A stretch of DNA of 64,000 bases from Cycas panzhihuaensis (taxonomy: Eukaryota; Cycadophyta): NCBI GenBank assembly GCA_023213395.1, contig CM041465.1:221967741-222031740 (forward strand), given 5' to 3'. A model generated the notes under the pieces. That model saw only the letters and a list, made by a program, of their open reading frames with translations. It was not told the origin of the DNA and did no database searches. The position numbers and the translations under genes were made by a program. Numbering within the stretch: the first letter of the stretch is position 1; the number at the start of each line of letters is the position of its first letter. Positions 23,190 to 34,169 of the stretch are shown piece by piece.

Positions 23190-26159
23190 GTGTCAAATTC
23201 ACTTGGGTGCTGCTTCTGATCCCTATTGTGTTTGATTCCATTACAAGGCTTTACCACATAATGCTTCCATTCTGCATCTATCATCTTCTTTTCCAATGAT
23301 AGATCAGTACCCTCTGAAGGATTATGTCCCCTAATTGGTTTAGAGGTTTCTTTTACACATTGACATCTTGGGATGTGCCTCCTCTTTGTGTGCTTACCTT
23401 TACTCTTAAGGCATCCAACATATTTTGTGCCACACTCTTGATTTGGTCTGGGGCTTGTGTTGCTTGGAATTTTCTAGGGAGTGGTTTCAATTAGGAAAGA
23501 TTTATCTTGGGTAGCTTGATGTAACGAAGCTTGCAATTACATGCCTTTTTCATTAATTATGAGTTACATTTACGTGGTTTTACTTGTCTTTTTGCTTTCT
23601 TTCTCCATCACTGCTTCTGTTTCCTTGTTTGTAGTTTGGGCTCGATATGCCTTTGGTTGTTGTCCTATTTCCATAGGTCCTCTATCTTGTTCATCTTGAT
23701 CTCTAGGCCTTTTGAACTCTTTGGAATTTGAGCCCATGTCTTCCATTCAAATCCTCTCTTTCCTTGAAAATTTGGATTGATGATTGAGTGGTGACTCTAT
23801 CCTTGATCTTTCTTGGTATATTAGACTTGTGGAACAAATACCAAGGGAATGAAGTCCAACCAATCCAAGCTTGACCTCTATTACATAGGTAGAAGGTGGG
23901 GTTATGAATAGCATATGATGGTTTCCATGGTTAGACTTGTTTTAATTTGCATACAATGGGATTCTTCATTCTTTTTTATTTTATATGTTATAAATGTAAT
24001 TGGTTAAATATAAAAGGTTAAAGTGGAGGGCTATTTATGTACTGTGTGATTTCTTGGGAACGGGGCTTCATGCATCCAATCTAGGACAACATCTAGAGTT
24101 GAGATTTATTCTAAAAGAGAGGAATAAAACTCACTCAACAAAGAACATTATCCCCATGCGTGCTGAAAGTATTTGTGTCTGTACAACAAATTATCTCTCA
24201 GTAAGGATTTTTGGGATTCTTTTATTGCATCAATTTACTTTGTATATTTCCCCAAAATAAATTGATATGCTTCTTTTTGTTATTTCCTTTTCCCAAAAGT
24301 AAATCAAATAAGGCACACAAGTGTCTCTTACTTAGTTTGTTGCTCGATGACAAATCCTTGTTGATGTGCATGTGGATGAGAGATTCCTTCCTAGTCTTCT
24401 TCTTGCAAAAGAATATTACAAAGGAAAATACTACCAAATACTTGATATCCATTAGCATGAGAAATTCCAAGAGAAAACTTGTATGGAGATGGAGGAGGGT
24501 TGCCTCAAAATAGGGACAAGGTTATATGTGAATGTAGTCAATGATCACTTAATAGATCTTCCAAACATGTGTGAGAACAACACGAAGAAAATAAGAAAAA
24601 ATGAAATAATGTGAGAGAGAATGAAAAAATCAAACGAAATAAATAATTGTGAGAGGGCAAAGTAATCAAACCATCATTGGAAAACAATGTTGAATCCACA
24701 AAATCCTCTACTTGCCTTCTTTGATCATAAGCAAGTAAGTGCATATGCAAGAGAAAATTATTGCATGAACCAAAAGGGAAGGTTTTGAGAGATATTTATA
24801 GTGTAATAGAGAGGGCATAGAGAGAATAAATCTTTAAATTTACCATGAAGTTAGTTTTAAAGACCGATGCGTAATAATTGCACTATTTAAAGGATTTTAA
24901 TAGTGAAGTCGAATTTGAGAGTTACGAAACTAGGATGTGGGAGAAAACAAAAACTTGAAATGGGCATAACTTCCTCATATGGTGTCCGTTTTCAACCCGC
25001 AACTATTTGTTTTGTACGTACTAAAGGTAATATACATAATGGACTATGTAGAACAATAAATTGCTATCAAAATTAAGGTAAAAAATGCAAAGAAGCAATT
25101 AAAGCGGTGAAACAGGTGGCTATGTTGACCTAAACGAATTGCTAGAAGGGCATTGACTCGTGTTTAACCCAAGTGAGAGTTAACTTAGAGGAGTATAGGT
25201 TTGTGTCAATTTGAGAAGACCACTCAGAGGAGCCAAAAGAGAGTGTGAAACAAGAGAAAAAAAGTTGCCATTTAAGAAATGTATCATAGTGATTGTCATA
25301 GGTGTTGACTTAGCCTTTAGAGTTGTGCCTCCATAACATGAGTTATAGAAGAATAAATTCTATTTCTATCATCGGCAGGTGGGGATGCAATATGTATAGG
25401 CAAACACAAGCAAATGCTTAGTCGAAATCCAACATAAGGTAAAATGGCAAGCAAATATAAGCAATCAAATGTAGTGTAAGGCAATGACAAGTAGTTTATG
25501 CACATCTATGAGTGAGGCTAAGAGATTGTATTTGTATTTTGAATTTAAGGGTAAGAGACCCACAAATGAAGAAACATTTTGCCCCTTTCGCAAGTGAGTT
25601 TTGTTGAGTTGGTGCAGTAAAAATTGAACATTGCTAATATCATATTCTTGAGTCTATACATCCAACATTGTCAATATTCTATATCTTGCCAAATATCTAT
25701 GTGAGGATATACTAGGGATCAAACCCATAATGTCTGGTTTTGTAGTTTTGTGAGTGATCCAAGGTATCACTTTCAAGTTGCGCGAGGTATGTGAATAATG
25801 GAAGCAACAAAAAATTGAGCAAGCAAAGAACTTTGCACTAGACACAACACAACTAATGTAATTTTGAATAATCCAAGTAGCAACAGAAAGTCTAGGATTG
25901 CTTGAGTTTCCCTTGTATGTGTGAGTGAATAATGCAATGGAAAATGTAGCAATAATCCAAGACTTACATCAGAAAGTATAATCTGATGGATATAAGAGCA
26001 TGCCAAAATTAATTGACAAGGAGAACAATCTAGAGACGTGAAATTTCAAGGTTTTGACTAAGTTTTCTTCAGGGTGAGGCTTTTAAGAGTGGCGATTTCT
26101 TTAATTCACATCATCTAGCTATAACAATTATTTATAAAAGAAAACATATCAATCTAGCT

Positions 26160-26500
26160 TACAATTTAGTGAATGACAATATGAGGCTATAAATTAGCCA
26201 TCACTGAACTCGTTGGTCAAGGTGATGTATGTATATGGTCATTCAAAGGTCTACGGTCCAATGAATAACAATGTGAAACTTACAAGCCAATCACCATTGA
26301 ACCCATAGACCTGTTGACATATATGTGTGATTCTGTTTGGTTTTTGGGTCAAATCTTGTAATATTTTTGTATAAGCCATATCAAATCTTTTGTAATGTTT
26401 TTATTTGTGACAACTTAGGTCTATGGTTCAATGAATGATGAATGAAGCTTAAGAACCAATCATTGTTGAACCTATTGACGAGTTTATTGCGAGAGTGTCA
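26160..26500. repeat. Three degenerate copies of a repeat of about 80-165 bp spacing
   Basis: A shared core (GGTCTACGGTCCAATGAAT / GGTCTATGGTTCAATGAAT, then CCAATCACCATTGAACC / CCAATCATTGTTGAACC) occurs near 26250 and 26410. A third, weaker copy lies near 26165 (AGTGAATGACAATATGA...GCCATCACTGAAC). This looks like an old tandem expansion. Confidence 0.6.
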
Positions 26501-27179
26501 AATGAGTATTACCTTCAAGTGTGAATGATGAGAAATCAATCCACTTCAAGGATGTTTGCCCTTGTGTGTATATTATCTATGTGCACATTTAATAGAACAT
26601 GAGCTTAACAATACCCCAAATATCTACCCTATTAAGCCAAACCATGAGAATTTAAGAGTGTGCCAATCAAATGCCAACTACCAATTTTGGTCAAGGGTGC
26701 TAATATAAGGGAGTGTGTGTAAAGGGATACTAAGGTGTGACTGAATAGTCTAGGCGATCCCATGTTGCCGGGATCATGAGAGATCACATTAGTGAGTGCA
26801 ATGAGAATGAATAGTATCGCACCAATGTGCGAGTGTGAGGGGGCAAGTAATATGAAAATGAGAGTGTGTGTGTGCTTAGTTTATATTTATGGTAGAGTAT
26901 GCATGACAAGTTGCTCAAAGGAGCTTTGACTTGTGTTTAACTTAAGTGAGAGTTAACTTCGAGGAGTATGGGCTCATGTCAACTCATATGTAAATTAATC
27001 TGTAAGTGTGATTATTATATGGTTGCCAAAATGATTGTTTTGAAGTGTATGAGTTTTTTTTTTTTTAATGTATTTACATACATATGGGACGATTTATACT
27101 CATGTTGGAGTATGTGGGTGATTTACCATAGTTTATGCTCTTTAGCAGTTTAAATTTTTAAACTTGTAGTTTATTCTCA

Positions 27180-27640
27180 TTACAAAGAGAGTTGTAGTTT
27201 ATGCTTATTGTGGAGCTTGCGCTCCAGTGGTGGGAAATGAAGGATTTCCATATAGGGGGATCTTAGATTATGGAATACCTTGCATAAGAGGTTCCAAATA
27301 TTGATCAAGACTAATTTGGTATTGTGATGAAGGGAGTTGGTAAGCAATACTAGGTTGTGGAATACCCATATTGGGCTGACCAAGTTGAACACCTTGCGTG
27401 AGAGGGTTCAAATATTGGTTGAGTGTAGGTGGGGAAGTGAGACTAGCTCAATGTAGTAGTTGAGGGATTTGGTAAAGTTGTGGGTTGGCATTCTTATTAG
27501 AAAAGGGTTGGGTGCTAGATGCCCCCACGAGATTTGATGAAACAACTTGAGCTTCATGTATTGTTTGCTTTGCTTGAGTCCAAAGAAATGAGAAGGGATG
27601 TATTCTGCAGTACAATTTGTTTTTGTCCTTCATTCCTTGA
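27180..27640 (-). pseudogene. Low-complexity Gln/Pro-rich coding-like remnant
   Basis: Minus-strand translation gives YLNPLTQGVQLGQPNMGIPQPSIAYQ-type text (shown in part), with a second copy YLEPLMQGIP a short distance on. These correspond to two DNA repeats near 27275 and 27390. Such Q/P/G repeats occur in retrotransposon gag C-termini, but no gag domain is visible. The identity is uncertain. Confidence 0.3.
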
Positions 27641-27701
27641 AAATTAGAAAATGGAGGTGGAGAAATTACACACCCATAATAAATTAATGATTAAAAGGGG
27701 T

Positions 27702-27873
27702 TGTATCGAAGGGTTATGCCTCCTTGAAAAGGCATTAGATGCATATAAATATATGCATCACCTTTATAACCAAATCATTCATTCATCTTTTAATCAAATA
27801 TTTGTCTTTGACAATTAAATACTCCAACGATTTTGTGTGTTTGCTTTCCAGTTATGAACATGGGTTCATAGCA
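27702..27873 (+). repeat. Old short LTR (about 172 bp)
   Basis: Starts TGTATCGAAGGG and ends CATAGCA, with a TATA-like TATAAATATATGCATC in the middle. A purine tract TTAAAAGGGGT (27691-27701) lies immediately before it and a PBS 2 nt after it. PPT-LTR-PBS is the order expected where two tandem elements share an LTR; alternatively the purine run is chance. Confidence 0.5.
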
Positions 27874-27875
27874 AG

Positions 27876-27888
27876 TGGTATTAGAGCC
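27876..27888 (+). other. Primer-binding site
   Basis: TGGTATTAGAGCC, a near match to the tRNA-iMet complement, follows the LTR at 27702-27873. Confidence 0.7.
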
Positions 27889-28478
27889 ATTTGATTCCTG
27901 GACACTTCAATAATTTAGTAAAGTCTCAGCATTGCTATATTTCCATCACAAAATTATTTACTTGTGGCATTACCCTTCCCTCTCTATCCACATCTCTTTT
28001 TGTTTCTTTTCTTTTCATCCTCAAGGATACCTCTCCCACAATTCATATTTCTCTTTGATTTATTTCACAATCATCCAACCTAGCTTTTGGCTTGTATCCA
28101 TTGGTCATCTCTCACTTTCCATTTACGTTTGTCATTTGCTAATTATATTTTCCATCCATTTGGCATTCTCTCAATAATCTATTTTTCACTGTTATAGTAT
28201 CCATTTAGTTGCGATTATCACCATTTTTTTTGTTCAGATACCAATTTCCTTTTATATCTTGAATTAAACACTTTTCAAGCTCTCAGCAGGGTCATAATGT
28301 CTCGATGATAAATGTGTCCCTCCTATTGTTGTTTAGGGTCTATTTTATTAGTATATAGCATCACATCTCTTAAAAGTTCGTAGGTTCATTGGGAGGGCAT
28401 GGGGAGCATTCAAAATTTTGTGGGTTTGCTAGATCATGCTATAGAATCCACCGGTGGTGAACTGTTAAGATTTGTGTG

Positions 28479-28622
28479 AACGTGAGGTCAAACACTACAA
28501 AGTTCACAGGGGAATTTGAGAATTGGTGTGGGTCAAACAACATAGCTATGGTTAAGTATACGTTGTTGCTAACATCAACATATAGCGAAATAAGAAAAAA
28601 AACAATCATCTCTAAAGTTTAA
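28479..28622 (+). pseudogene. Gag-like N-terminal scrap
   Basis: 47 codons beginning around a TTKFTGEFENWCGSNN block, which fits the lead-in KFxGxNFxxW motif of Copia gag proteins, then a hydrophobic MVKYTLLL and a TAA. It lies 0.6 kb after the PBS at 27876 on the same strand, as gag should. Its continuation would lie beyond the Copia-A insertion at 28678, but I see no clear gag text after 55129. Confidence 0.3.
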
Positions 28623-28677
28623 ACAATATTAAACTTGATTTTATAAATATTGAAATCTACCCCCATTGTGAAGATCA

Positions 28678-28938
28678 TGTTGAAACAAACAAGAAGTAGA
28701 ATGCAGAAGAATAGTTTTGCTTGCTTTCATTAGGAGACTTAGTTTCTATAAATATACATCATGGTTGTGACCGTTACAACTTGATTTGTAACTGACTTTT
28801 CTAGAGATAACATGTGTCATTTATCTAGTGTCAGTTACTAAATGAGGGTGTGCAACATTACCCCTTTTATGTACTTAGGATAAAACATTAAATCTTAACC
28901 CCTTTTATGTACTTAGGATAAAACATTATATCTTAACA
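28678..28938 (-). repeat. Copia-A 3' LTR
   Basis: 261 bp, plus strand TGTTGAAACAAAC...CTTAACA. It is 39 bp longer than the 5' LTR because a ~39-bp unit (CCCCTTTTATGTACTTAGGA + TAAAACATTA...) is tandemly duplicated at about 28860-28935. Confidence 0.93.
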
Positions 28939-28958
28939 CCCTCTCTTAATGTTTTATC
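28917..28958 (-). other. Copia-A polypurine tract inside a 12-bp inverted repeat
   Basis: GATAAAACATTA (28917-28928) and TAATGTTTTATC (28947-28958) are perfect reverse complements. The 18-nt loop holds the LTR end and the minus-strand purine tract AAGAGAGGG. The same arms occur at the equivalent junctions of Copia-E and Copia-F. Confidence 0.85.
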
Positions 28959-28959
28959 T

Positions 28960-30497
28960 CTTTCAGTCCTATTTTGTCTCATAAAATTTGAAATCTGTCC
29001 TTTCCAAGAGATTTTGTCATTAGATTTGCTACTTGATCTGTTGTAGGACAATATTCTAATTCAATTTCTTTGTTGTGAACTTTTCCTCTTATAAAGTGAT
29101 GGTGAACCTCTATATGCTTTGTTTTAGCATGTAAAATCGGATTCTTGGTTAGTTTGATGGCACTTTGATTGTTGCAATATAGAATTGTTACTTGATCTTG
29201 TCGTTGTTCTACTTTAGTTAGAAGTTGTTGTAGCTAGATTGCTTCACATGTTGCGGTTACAATAGCTTTGTATTCAACTTCAATTGATGAAAGTGCAACT
29301 GTAGGTTATTTCTTGTTGCACTAGGAGATTGCAGCTGATCCCAGGAAAAGCCAATATCTGCTTGTGGATTTTCTTTGTTCCTTATTTCTTGCCTAGTTTG
29401 AATCACAATATCCTGTCAATGTTGCAGGTCCTTTGGTGTAAGCTAATTTTAGATTTTTTGTGCCTTGTAAATATCTCAGTATTCTTCTGGCTACATTCCA
29501 ATGTTTTGCTCTTGGTTTTTGCATATACCTGGAAACCAATTTGAGTGAATATGATATGTCTAGCCTAGTGGCTGTAAGATATATCAGACTTCCGACAAGT
29601 TGCCTATACAATGTGACATCTGCTGCTTGTTCTTCCTTGTCTGGTACTAAGTTGCAGCTGACTTCCATGAGTGTTGCACATGGATTACAATCTGCCATTT
29701 GGAATTTTATTAACAGATCCTTTATGTATTTCCTCTAATATAGAGATACAATTCTATTGTTGATCTACTTCCAGTCCCAGATAATAATTTAGGAGACCTA
29801 AATCTGTCATTTCAAATTTCTTTTTAACTTCCCCTTTTATGTTCATGATTGATTCTTCATCATTTCCTATAAGAATCATATCATCCACATGGACAACAAT
29901 GACTGTGATTAGTCCATTTCTTTTCCTTGTGTACATGCTTGAATCAAAGTTGCATCTTTGGAACCCATTTTGGCACAGATGCTGATTCAATTTAGCATAC
30001 CATACTCGAGGGGCTTGCTTTAGCCCATACAAGGCCTTTTTCAATTTACATACTAAATGTTTTTGTACTTCTTTGATGTACCCCTCAGGTTGTGCCATGT
30101 AAACTTTTTCTTCTAGTTCACCATTTAGGAAAGCACTTTTTACATCAAGTTGAAAAAATTTTCAGTTATTTAAAGCTGTTAAAGCAATAACTACCCTTAC
30201 CGTATCCATTTTGGCCACAGGAGAGAAGGTTTCTTCAAAGTCAATACCTGCTGTTTGTGTGTATCCTTTTGTAACAAGGCGAGCTTTGTATTTTTGTACA
30301 CTTCCATTTGCCCATTCTTTGATTTTGTAGACCCATTTACAGTTGACTATTGGTTTATTTGGAGGTAATTTAACCAGTTCCCATGTTTGATTTTTGATTA
30401 TTGAGTCTATTTCAGAGTCCATTGCTGGTCTCCATTCTGATTGATGTCTGACCTCCTAGAATGATTGGGGTTCAACCCTACTTAGTAGTGCTTTTAG
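28960..30497 (-). pseudogene. Copia-A reverse transcriptase and RNase H
   Basis: RT copies element RNA to DNA and RNase H degrades the RNA. 30422-30162 carries the RT start (MDSEIDSIIKNQTWE, KYKARLVTKGYTQ, FSPVAKMDTVR). 30098-29754 carries YGLKQAPRVWYAKL and the catalytic VHVDDMILIG (HVDD rather than YVDD). 29698-29393 has YRQLVGSLIYLTATR and the RNase H lead-in GYCDSN. RNase H remnants (ALSSIE-like, KTKHIEVHHHF-like) run to about 28960. A frameshift separates 30162 from 30098, and stops are present. Confidence 0.88.
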
Positions 30498-30763
30498 TGT
30501 AACATTCCAAAATATGGTAAAAAATATAGCTTATGACCATTCAAATCAAAGGTCTTTGAACGCTGATTCCAACGGTTCAGACGAAAGTTAATTTCGACAT
30601 TTGCATCAAAAGTTATGATCGTTTAAAGACTTCAGTCTGCTTGTTTTTGGAGGTATTTTGGCCGACTTCCAATAATATTTTTGGGTGGGTTTTCCCCCTT
30701 TTCTGGCCGACTTCTATTATTATCTTTTGGCCACCTATTTAAGGAGGATTTGCGGCCTCATTT
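30498..30763 (+). repeat. Gypsy-C 5' LTR fragment
   Basis: Starts TGTAACATTCCAAAATATGG and aligns base for base in length with 33611-33876 of the 3' LTR. The match stops after GCGGCCTCATTT. Confidence 0.9.
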
Positions 30764-31560
30764 GAACATGAACTAATTGACCAATATAGTAAGGTTTTTG
30801 AGGAACTACCACATGAACTTCCTCCTAGTCGTGGATATGAGCATGCGATTTATTTGATTCCTCAATTGGCCCCTGTCAATATCAGGCCATATACGCACCC
30901 ATTCCATCATAAACAAGAGATTGAACACATCACACAAGATCTTCTCCAACAAGGAATCATCGTGCCAAGCAGTAGTCCCTTCGCATCTCCACTTATAATT
31001 GCACGAAAGAAAGATGGATCATATCGTATGTGTGGAGATTATTGGGCTCTCAATAAATTAACGATCAAGAATAGATACCCAATTCCTCGTATCGATGACC
31101 TTTTGGATGAACTTCATAGAGCAAAGTTCTTCTCAAAAATTGATTTGCACTTCGGATACTATCAGATTCGCATAAAAAAAGAAGATACACATAAGATGGC
31201 TTTTCGCACACACGAAGGGCTATTGGAATTTTGGGTTATCCCTTTTGGGTTGACGAATTCCCCCACAACGTTTCAGAATATGATGAACCGGATCCTCATG
31301 CCATATATTCGAAAATTTGTGCTAGTTTTTTTTGATGATATCCTAATCTATAGCTGGTCTTGGCAGGAGCATCTCCAACACATATAGATCATCCTCCAGA
31401 TATTACAGAACCAACAATTATTTGCAATAAAAAAGAAATGTACATTTGGTCAAACAGAGCTAGAATATTTGGGGCATATAATATCTTCCGAAGGAGTGCG
31501 AATTGACCCAAAGAAGATCAAGGCGATTATCAACTGGCCCACACCTAAGAATGTTACAGG
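30764..31560 (+). pseudogene. Gypsy-C reverse transcriptase
   Basis: Open from the deletion junction to 31387: GIIVPSSSPFASPLIIARKKDGSYRMC-type fingers (shown in part), RYPIPRIDDLLDEL, then FSKIDLHFGYYQIR (usual DLRSGYHQI) and catalytic VFFDDILIYS with both Asp residues. A TAG ends the frame at 31387, followed in the same register by FGQTELEYLGHIIS text, another Gypsy landmark. Confidence 0.88.
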
Positions 31561-32100
31561 AGTTTGAGGATTCTTAGAAGCCGTTGGGTTCGTACGCAAA
31601 TTTATCAAGGGTTATGCTCATATAGCTGCGCCTCTAACAGATTTGACAAGAAAGAGGCATTTAAATGGGATCAATTAGCGGAAGCAGCGTTCCAACAACT
31701 AAAGACAGCTATGATTATGGCCCTAGTCCTTGAACTACCACAATTCTCAAAACCCTTCACTATTGAATGTGACGCCTCTGGTTTTGGGTTGGGAGTGGTT
31801 GTATTACAAAAAGATCGACCACTAGCATATGAAAGTCATAAGCTCAATAGCCGTGAGCACCTCAAACCAATATACGGCAAAGAAATACTAGCCATTATGC
31901 ATGCCATCCAACAGTGGCAACAATATTTGCTAGGAAATAAATTTATCGTCAAGACTGATCACGACAGTTTGAAATATTCCTGAATAAAAAATCTTTAACA
32001 GATGAACAACAAAAGTGGGTGAGCAGATTACAAGCATTTGACTTTTCGATAGTTTACAAGAAAGGAAAGGAGAACATCATAGCAGACGCATTATCAAGAT
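31561..32100 (+). pseudogene. Gypsy-C RNase H
   Basis: 31564-31983 shows FTIECDASGFGLGVVVLQ (catalytic Asp), the Glu-containing LNSREHLKPIYGKEILAI and WQQYLLGNKFIVKTDHDSLK. The domain continues past a frame change at 31983 as WVSRLQAFDFSIVYKKGKEN and ADALSR. Confidence 0.85.
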
Positions 32101-33260
32101 CCATAGCAAAAGATTATGAAGAGGATAAAGCATCAATAAAAGCCATCATTGTAATTAACCCAGCATGGACAGATGAACTAGCCGAAGGTTACGACGAGGA
32201 TGCTCATTCTCAAAAGGCACTGCAAGAACTCAAGGAAGGACTTAATACTAAGTACTCTCTCCAAGGAAATTTAATCTTGCAAAAAGGTAAGATGCTAGTG
32301 CCTGTAGTAGCAACAATCAAAACAAAGATCTTAGATGAGGTCCATGCGTCACCAGTGGGAGGCCATACAGGAGTAGACAAAACTTATCGCAAAATTCGAG
32401 AAGATTTCTTCTGGAAAGGAATGAAAGAAGAAATACAAAAGTTTGTAGCAGATGTGATCACTACCAGAGAAATAGAGGAGATAATGTAAAAGTTCCAGGT
32501 CTTCTTCAGCCTCTACCGATTTCGAAACAAAGATGGGAGGAGATATCTATGGACTTCATCATGGGGCTACCAAAATCAGAAAGCAAGGATACCATTTTTG
32601 TTGTTGTGGATCAACTGACCAAATACACACATTTTAGGGGAACTCAAGCCACAGCAAAAGCTCCTCAAATAGTAGAGTTATTCATCAAGGAGATATATTG
32701 TCTCCATGGGTTTCCAAAAGTGATAGTTAGCGATCGTGATTCCAAATTTACTAGTCATTTCTGGCAAGAATTGTTCAGATTGGTAGGCATGAAGTTTAAT
32801 ATGAGTTCTGTGTATCATCTGCAATCGGACAGTCAAATAGAAGCCGTAAATAAATGCATAGAGGGGTATCTACGTAATTTCACCACTCAAAGCCCACACC
32901 AGTGGCACAAATGGCTTTATTTAGCAGAATGGTGGTACAATACAACTTATCCCACTTCTATTAGGATGAACCCTTTTCAAGCATTATATGGATTTGAACC
33001 GCCATTCGTTCTTAACTGGACCCAGCCATCCAAAGTACAATCAATCGAAGAGTATCGCCAACAATCAAGGTAGATACTGGATACCTTAAAAGACAACTTG
33101 AACTTAGCTCGCAATCAAATGAAGCAACAAGCTGATCTTCAAAGAACAAAGCGTACATTCGAGGTAGGAGACTGGGTTTTTTTGCGATTATAACCCTACA
33201 AGCAAAATAGCCTAAAACAAATAGGGCGAAATAAACTTCAACCGAAATTTTTTGGATCCT
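32101..33260 (+). pseudogene. Gypsy-C integrase
   Basis: An N-terminal His/Cys zinc region (HASPVGGHTGVDKTYRKIRE, ~32342) is followed by a core at 32549-33073 with catalytic D2 (MDFIMGLP), D62 (VSDRDSKF) and E98 (SQIEAVNK) in the 174-residue frame, i.e. the D-35-E spacing. The CC half of the zinc finger is missing or altered at about 32460, where a frame break occurs. Stop codons at 33072 and about 33190 break the C-terminal part. Confidence 0.87.
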
Positions 33261-33556
33261 ATAAGATCTTGGCTAAAATTGGAGATGTAGCCTACAAATT
33301 AGAGCTTCCCCCAGATTGTCGTATACATAATACATTTCATGTTTCTTACCTTAAGAGGAAGATAGGAGAAAGGGAACCAATCCAGATGGAACTTCCAATA
33401 TTAGACGAGGAAGGAGGACTATCAGTTGAACCAGAAGGTATCCTTCAGAAACGTACCAAAAGGTTGCGTTCTCGTGAAATCATAGAATACCTTATCAAAT
33501 GGAAAGCAATGGACAACAGTGAGGCCACATGGAAATCTAAAGAACGGAGACAATAG
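33261..33556 (+). pseudogene. Gypsy-C integrase C-terminus with chromodomain
   Basis: 95 codons: NTFHVSYLKRKIGE (the conserved FHVSxLK before the chromodomain), then EGILQKRTKRLRSREIIEYLI and KWKAMDNSEATWKS, which match the chromodomain pattern of an aromatic, WKG and EATWE. Chromodomains steer chromovirus integration to marked chromatin. The usual WKG reads WKA. Confidence 0.85.
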
Positions 33557-33591
33557 TACCAAAATTTACCCATGATTTGAGGGCAAAGCAT

Positions 33592-33610
33592 GTTTTGAGG
33601 GGGAGAGGCT
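33592..33610 (+). other. Gypsy-C polypurine tract
   Basis: TTTTGAGGGGGAGAGGCT directly precedes the 3' LTR. Confidence 0.85.
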
Positions 33611-34169
33611 TGTAACATTCCAAAATATGGTCACAAATATAGCTCATGACCATTCGAATCAAAGGACTATGAACGACGATTCCAACAGTCTAGACGAAAG
33701 TTAATTCCGACATCTGTATCAAAGGTTATGATCGTTTAAAGACTTCAGTCTGCCTACTTTTGAAGGTGTTTTGGCCAACTTCCAATAATAGTTTTAGGCA
33801 AGTTTTCCCCCTTTTCTGGCCAGCTTCTATTGCTATCTTTTGGCTGCCTATTTAAGGAGGATTTGCGGCCTCATTTACTCATCATCGGAGAAGTCTTGGA
33901 CTGCATTATTTTCAGCCCTTTTGAGGAGCTTTGTGGAGGGGACCTCGCCTTGAAGAGGGATTCTTTATCATCAGTAATTTGCAGGATCTTCTGGTAACCT
34001 TATATCTATTTAGTTTATATTCATTTCATACCACTTTATATTTGTATGTCATAAGTATTCAAGTGGATTTGTATTACTACTCTCTTGATTGAATATTTTG
34101 CAAGTGCATTTGGTGGATATTTTGTCTATTTTATAAAATTTCTTAGAAGAATTCTGTAAGATTGCTACA
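33611..34169 (+). repeat. Gypsy-C 3' LTR
   Basis: About 559 bp, TGTAACATTCC...TTGCTACA. The end is placed by the TG...CA rule and the flanking TTAAG. Confidence 0.78.

Larger units (their letters stand above)
21789..27179. other. Intron or intergenic DNA without a recognised gene
   Basis: No credible long frame. Contents noted separately: a possible RCC1-like scrap near 22100-22720, an AT-only run (22965-23040), a small hairpin (23162-23189), a split direct repeat (25150 and 26923) and degenerate repeats at 26160-26500. The next exon of the gene at 21597 was looked for and not seen. Confidence 0.5.
30498..34169 (+). mobile_element. Gypsy-C: 5'-deleted Ty3/gypsy chromovirus
   Basis: The left end has the first 266 bp of an LTR (30498-30763) fused directly to pol; the right end has a full LTR (33611-34169). 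The rest of the 5' LTR, PBS, gag and protease are missing. Flanks TTTAG (30493-30497) and TTAAG (34170-34174) are a probable duplication with one mismatch. Order RT-RH-IN with a C-terminal chromodomain defines a chromovirus. It sits in the linker before Copia-A RT. Confidence 0.88.

Noticed and set aside
23531-23731. Plus-strand hydrophobic ORF
   Set aside because: Low-complexity Phe/Leu/Ser translation of T-rich DNA; no start context or homology.
24211-24513. ORF of 100 codons and its neighbours on both strands
   Set aside because: AT-rich, Lys/Phe-biased, overlapping antisense ORF, no motif.
29329-29738. Plus-strand ORFs over Copia-A RT
   Set aside because: Antisense shadows of the minus-strand RT/RNase H frame.
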